NCBI GenBank assembly: GCA_009778835.1
Contig: WRFK01000013.1
Span: 1-14,788, forward strand
Source: Spirochaetaceae bacterium
GTDB lineage: Bacteria; Spirochaetota; Spirochaetia; CADAEX01
Length of the DNA: 14,788 bases
Direction: 5' to 3'
The translations under genes and the position numbers were made by a program. The notes below the pieces were generated by a model. The model worked only from the letters and a program-made list of their open reading frames with translations, did not search any database and had not been told where the DNA came from. Each line of letters opens with the position of its first letter. Within the stretch, counting starts at the first letter, position 1. Shown one piece after another: positions 13,956-14,788 of the stretch.

Positions 13956-14594
13956 CTATTCTTTTTTATTTTTAATAACTAAAGTTTTATCTAAAACGAT
14001 TAATAGGAATCCGAATATGGTAAATGGTATTAATAATTTTATAAGCTCTAGTATGGTTCCAAATAAACAAAGATCTGGTTTTATAAAGGGATACTGAGGA
14101 CAATTGATTTTACTGCCAAATATCATAAAAAATAGCCAATATCCAATAGGAAAAGCCATTCCCCAAAGAAAGTGTTTGTATGTAAAATATCCTTTTTTAT
14201 CAAAAATAAAATATTTACAAATGAGCAAAATTAACGAAATCAAGTGAAGTATAATATTATGAATATTTCTCTCAATTGACGCTTCACATGAAAAAAGAGG
14301 CTTAAAATTTTCAGGATCTATTTTTATAAGTACAAAGGTATAAAGATAACATGTTATAAAAATAGCTATTATAAAACTAAAAGAAAAATAAGAGTAAATC
14401 TTGTCATTTTTATTGTTTAAGAAAATAGAGGCTATAAGATAGACAACCAAGAAAAAGTTAATTAAATAGGTAAAGTAGCTAACTGCACAAGCCCCATCTT
14501 CACATAAACAGATTCCTAATCCAATAAGAATCAAGGCTGCGCTAGCGATTAAATAAATTTTTTCTTTTTGCATTTCATTTTTAAATAATTTCAT
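13956..14594 (-). CDS. Six-TM membrane protein, Pr6Pr/FAR-17a-like
   Basis: A 212-residue integral membrane protein with about six hydrophobic segments (roughly 13-31, 38-59, 67-90, 111-130, 143-160 and 184-202). The pattern SYFTYLINFFLVVYLI, NIILHLISLILL (H117), HFLWGMAFPIGYWLFFMI and YPFIKPD resembles the Pr6Pr family, relatives of FAR-17a/AIG1 proteins whose bacterial function is unknown. In that family the conserved histidine and the aromatic-rich segment are thought to mark the active site. ATG 14594 follows AGGAG. It is the first gene of a two-gene leftward unit with the TPR-DUF2971 gene. A Pr6Pr assignment made from pattern alone is tentative; the multi-span membrane topology is secure. 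Confidence 0.65.
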   Translation of the reverse strand: MKLFKNEMQKEKIYLIASAALILIGLGICLCEDGACAVSYFTYLINFFLVVYLIASIFLNNKNDKIYSYFSFSFIIAIFITCYLYTFVLIKIDPENFKPLFSCEASIERNIHNIILHLISLILLICKYFIFDKKGYFTYKHFLWGMAFPIGYWLFFMIFGSKINCPQYPFIKPDLCLFGTILELIKLLIPFTIFGFLLIVLDKTLVIKNKKE

Positions 14595-14732
14595 ATTTTA
14601 CTCCTTTGTTTTTGAGATTATCAAAACTTTGATTGATATATTTTTGAATGTTCGATAAATAAAGTTTTATTGGTGCGATAATATGAGAATTTGGGTAAAT
14701 TTTTTTTGCGAAATTTAAGAAATCGGTGAGTC

Positions 14733-14788
<56 letters not shown>

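Overview
The window is a low-GC stretch of Gram-negative-type bacterial chromosome. It is most likely from a spirochaete of the Treponema type. The evidence is the AT-rich coding with strong AAGGAG ribosome sites, secreted binding proteins whose signal peptides end in a spirochaete-like FA-TGSGE sequence, a lipoprotein with a lipobox, and a mix of orphan antitoxins and DUF3782-type genes. The assignment is an inference, because no rRNA or other phylogenetic marker beyond the small protein L28 is present.

Left block (1-5120): the 5' end of an unknown leftward gene, then four rightward genes. Two are tandem paralogous TAXI-family TRAP solute receptors, followed by a LysR regulator and a saccharopine-dehydrogenase-like oxidoreductase. 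Both receptor genes and the dehydrogenase gene have nearly identical promoters (TTGACA, 17 bp, RATAAT). The receptor promoters carry short direct repeats just upstream, so the block looks like a small regulon for taking up and converting one organic or amino-acid-derived compound. No TRAP permease is in the window.

Middle block (5160-9615): housekeeping genes. These are a leftward cardiolipin synthase, rightward rpmB (zinc-type L28) with a hairpin-containing leader, a leftward PhnP-like metallo-beta-lactamase hydrolase and a leftward short RecQ helicase. A 41-bp inverted repeat overlaps the end of recQ, and three copies of a 14-mer surround it.

Accessory block (about 9640-12300): visibly GC-richer and patchy. 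It holds degenerate short repeats, a solitary NadS/HigA-type antitoxin, a solitary HicB-type antitoxin, a coiled-coil plus PD-(D/E)XK nuclease-like DUF3782 protein, a 372-bp non-coding stretch that repeats the 3' end of that gene, and a small lipoprotein. It looks like a turnover site where toxin genes and gene copies have been lost.

Right block (12379-14788): a leftward two-gene unit made of a six-TM Pr6Pr-like membrane protein and a TPR-DUF2971 protein. Beyond it, a pure (AG)27 tract runs off the window edge.
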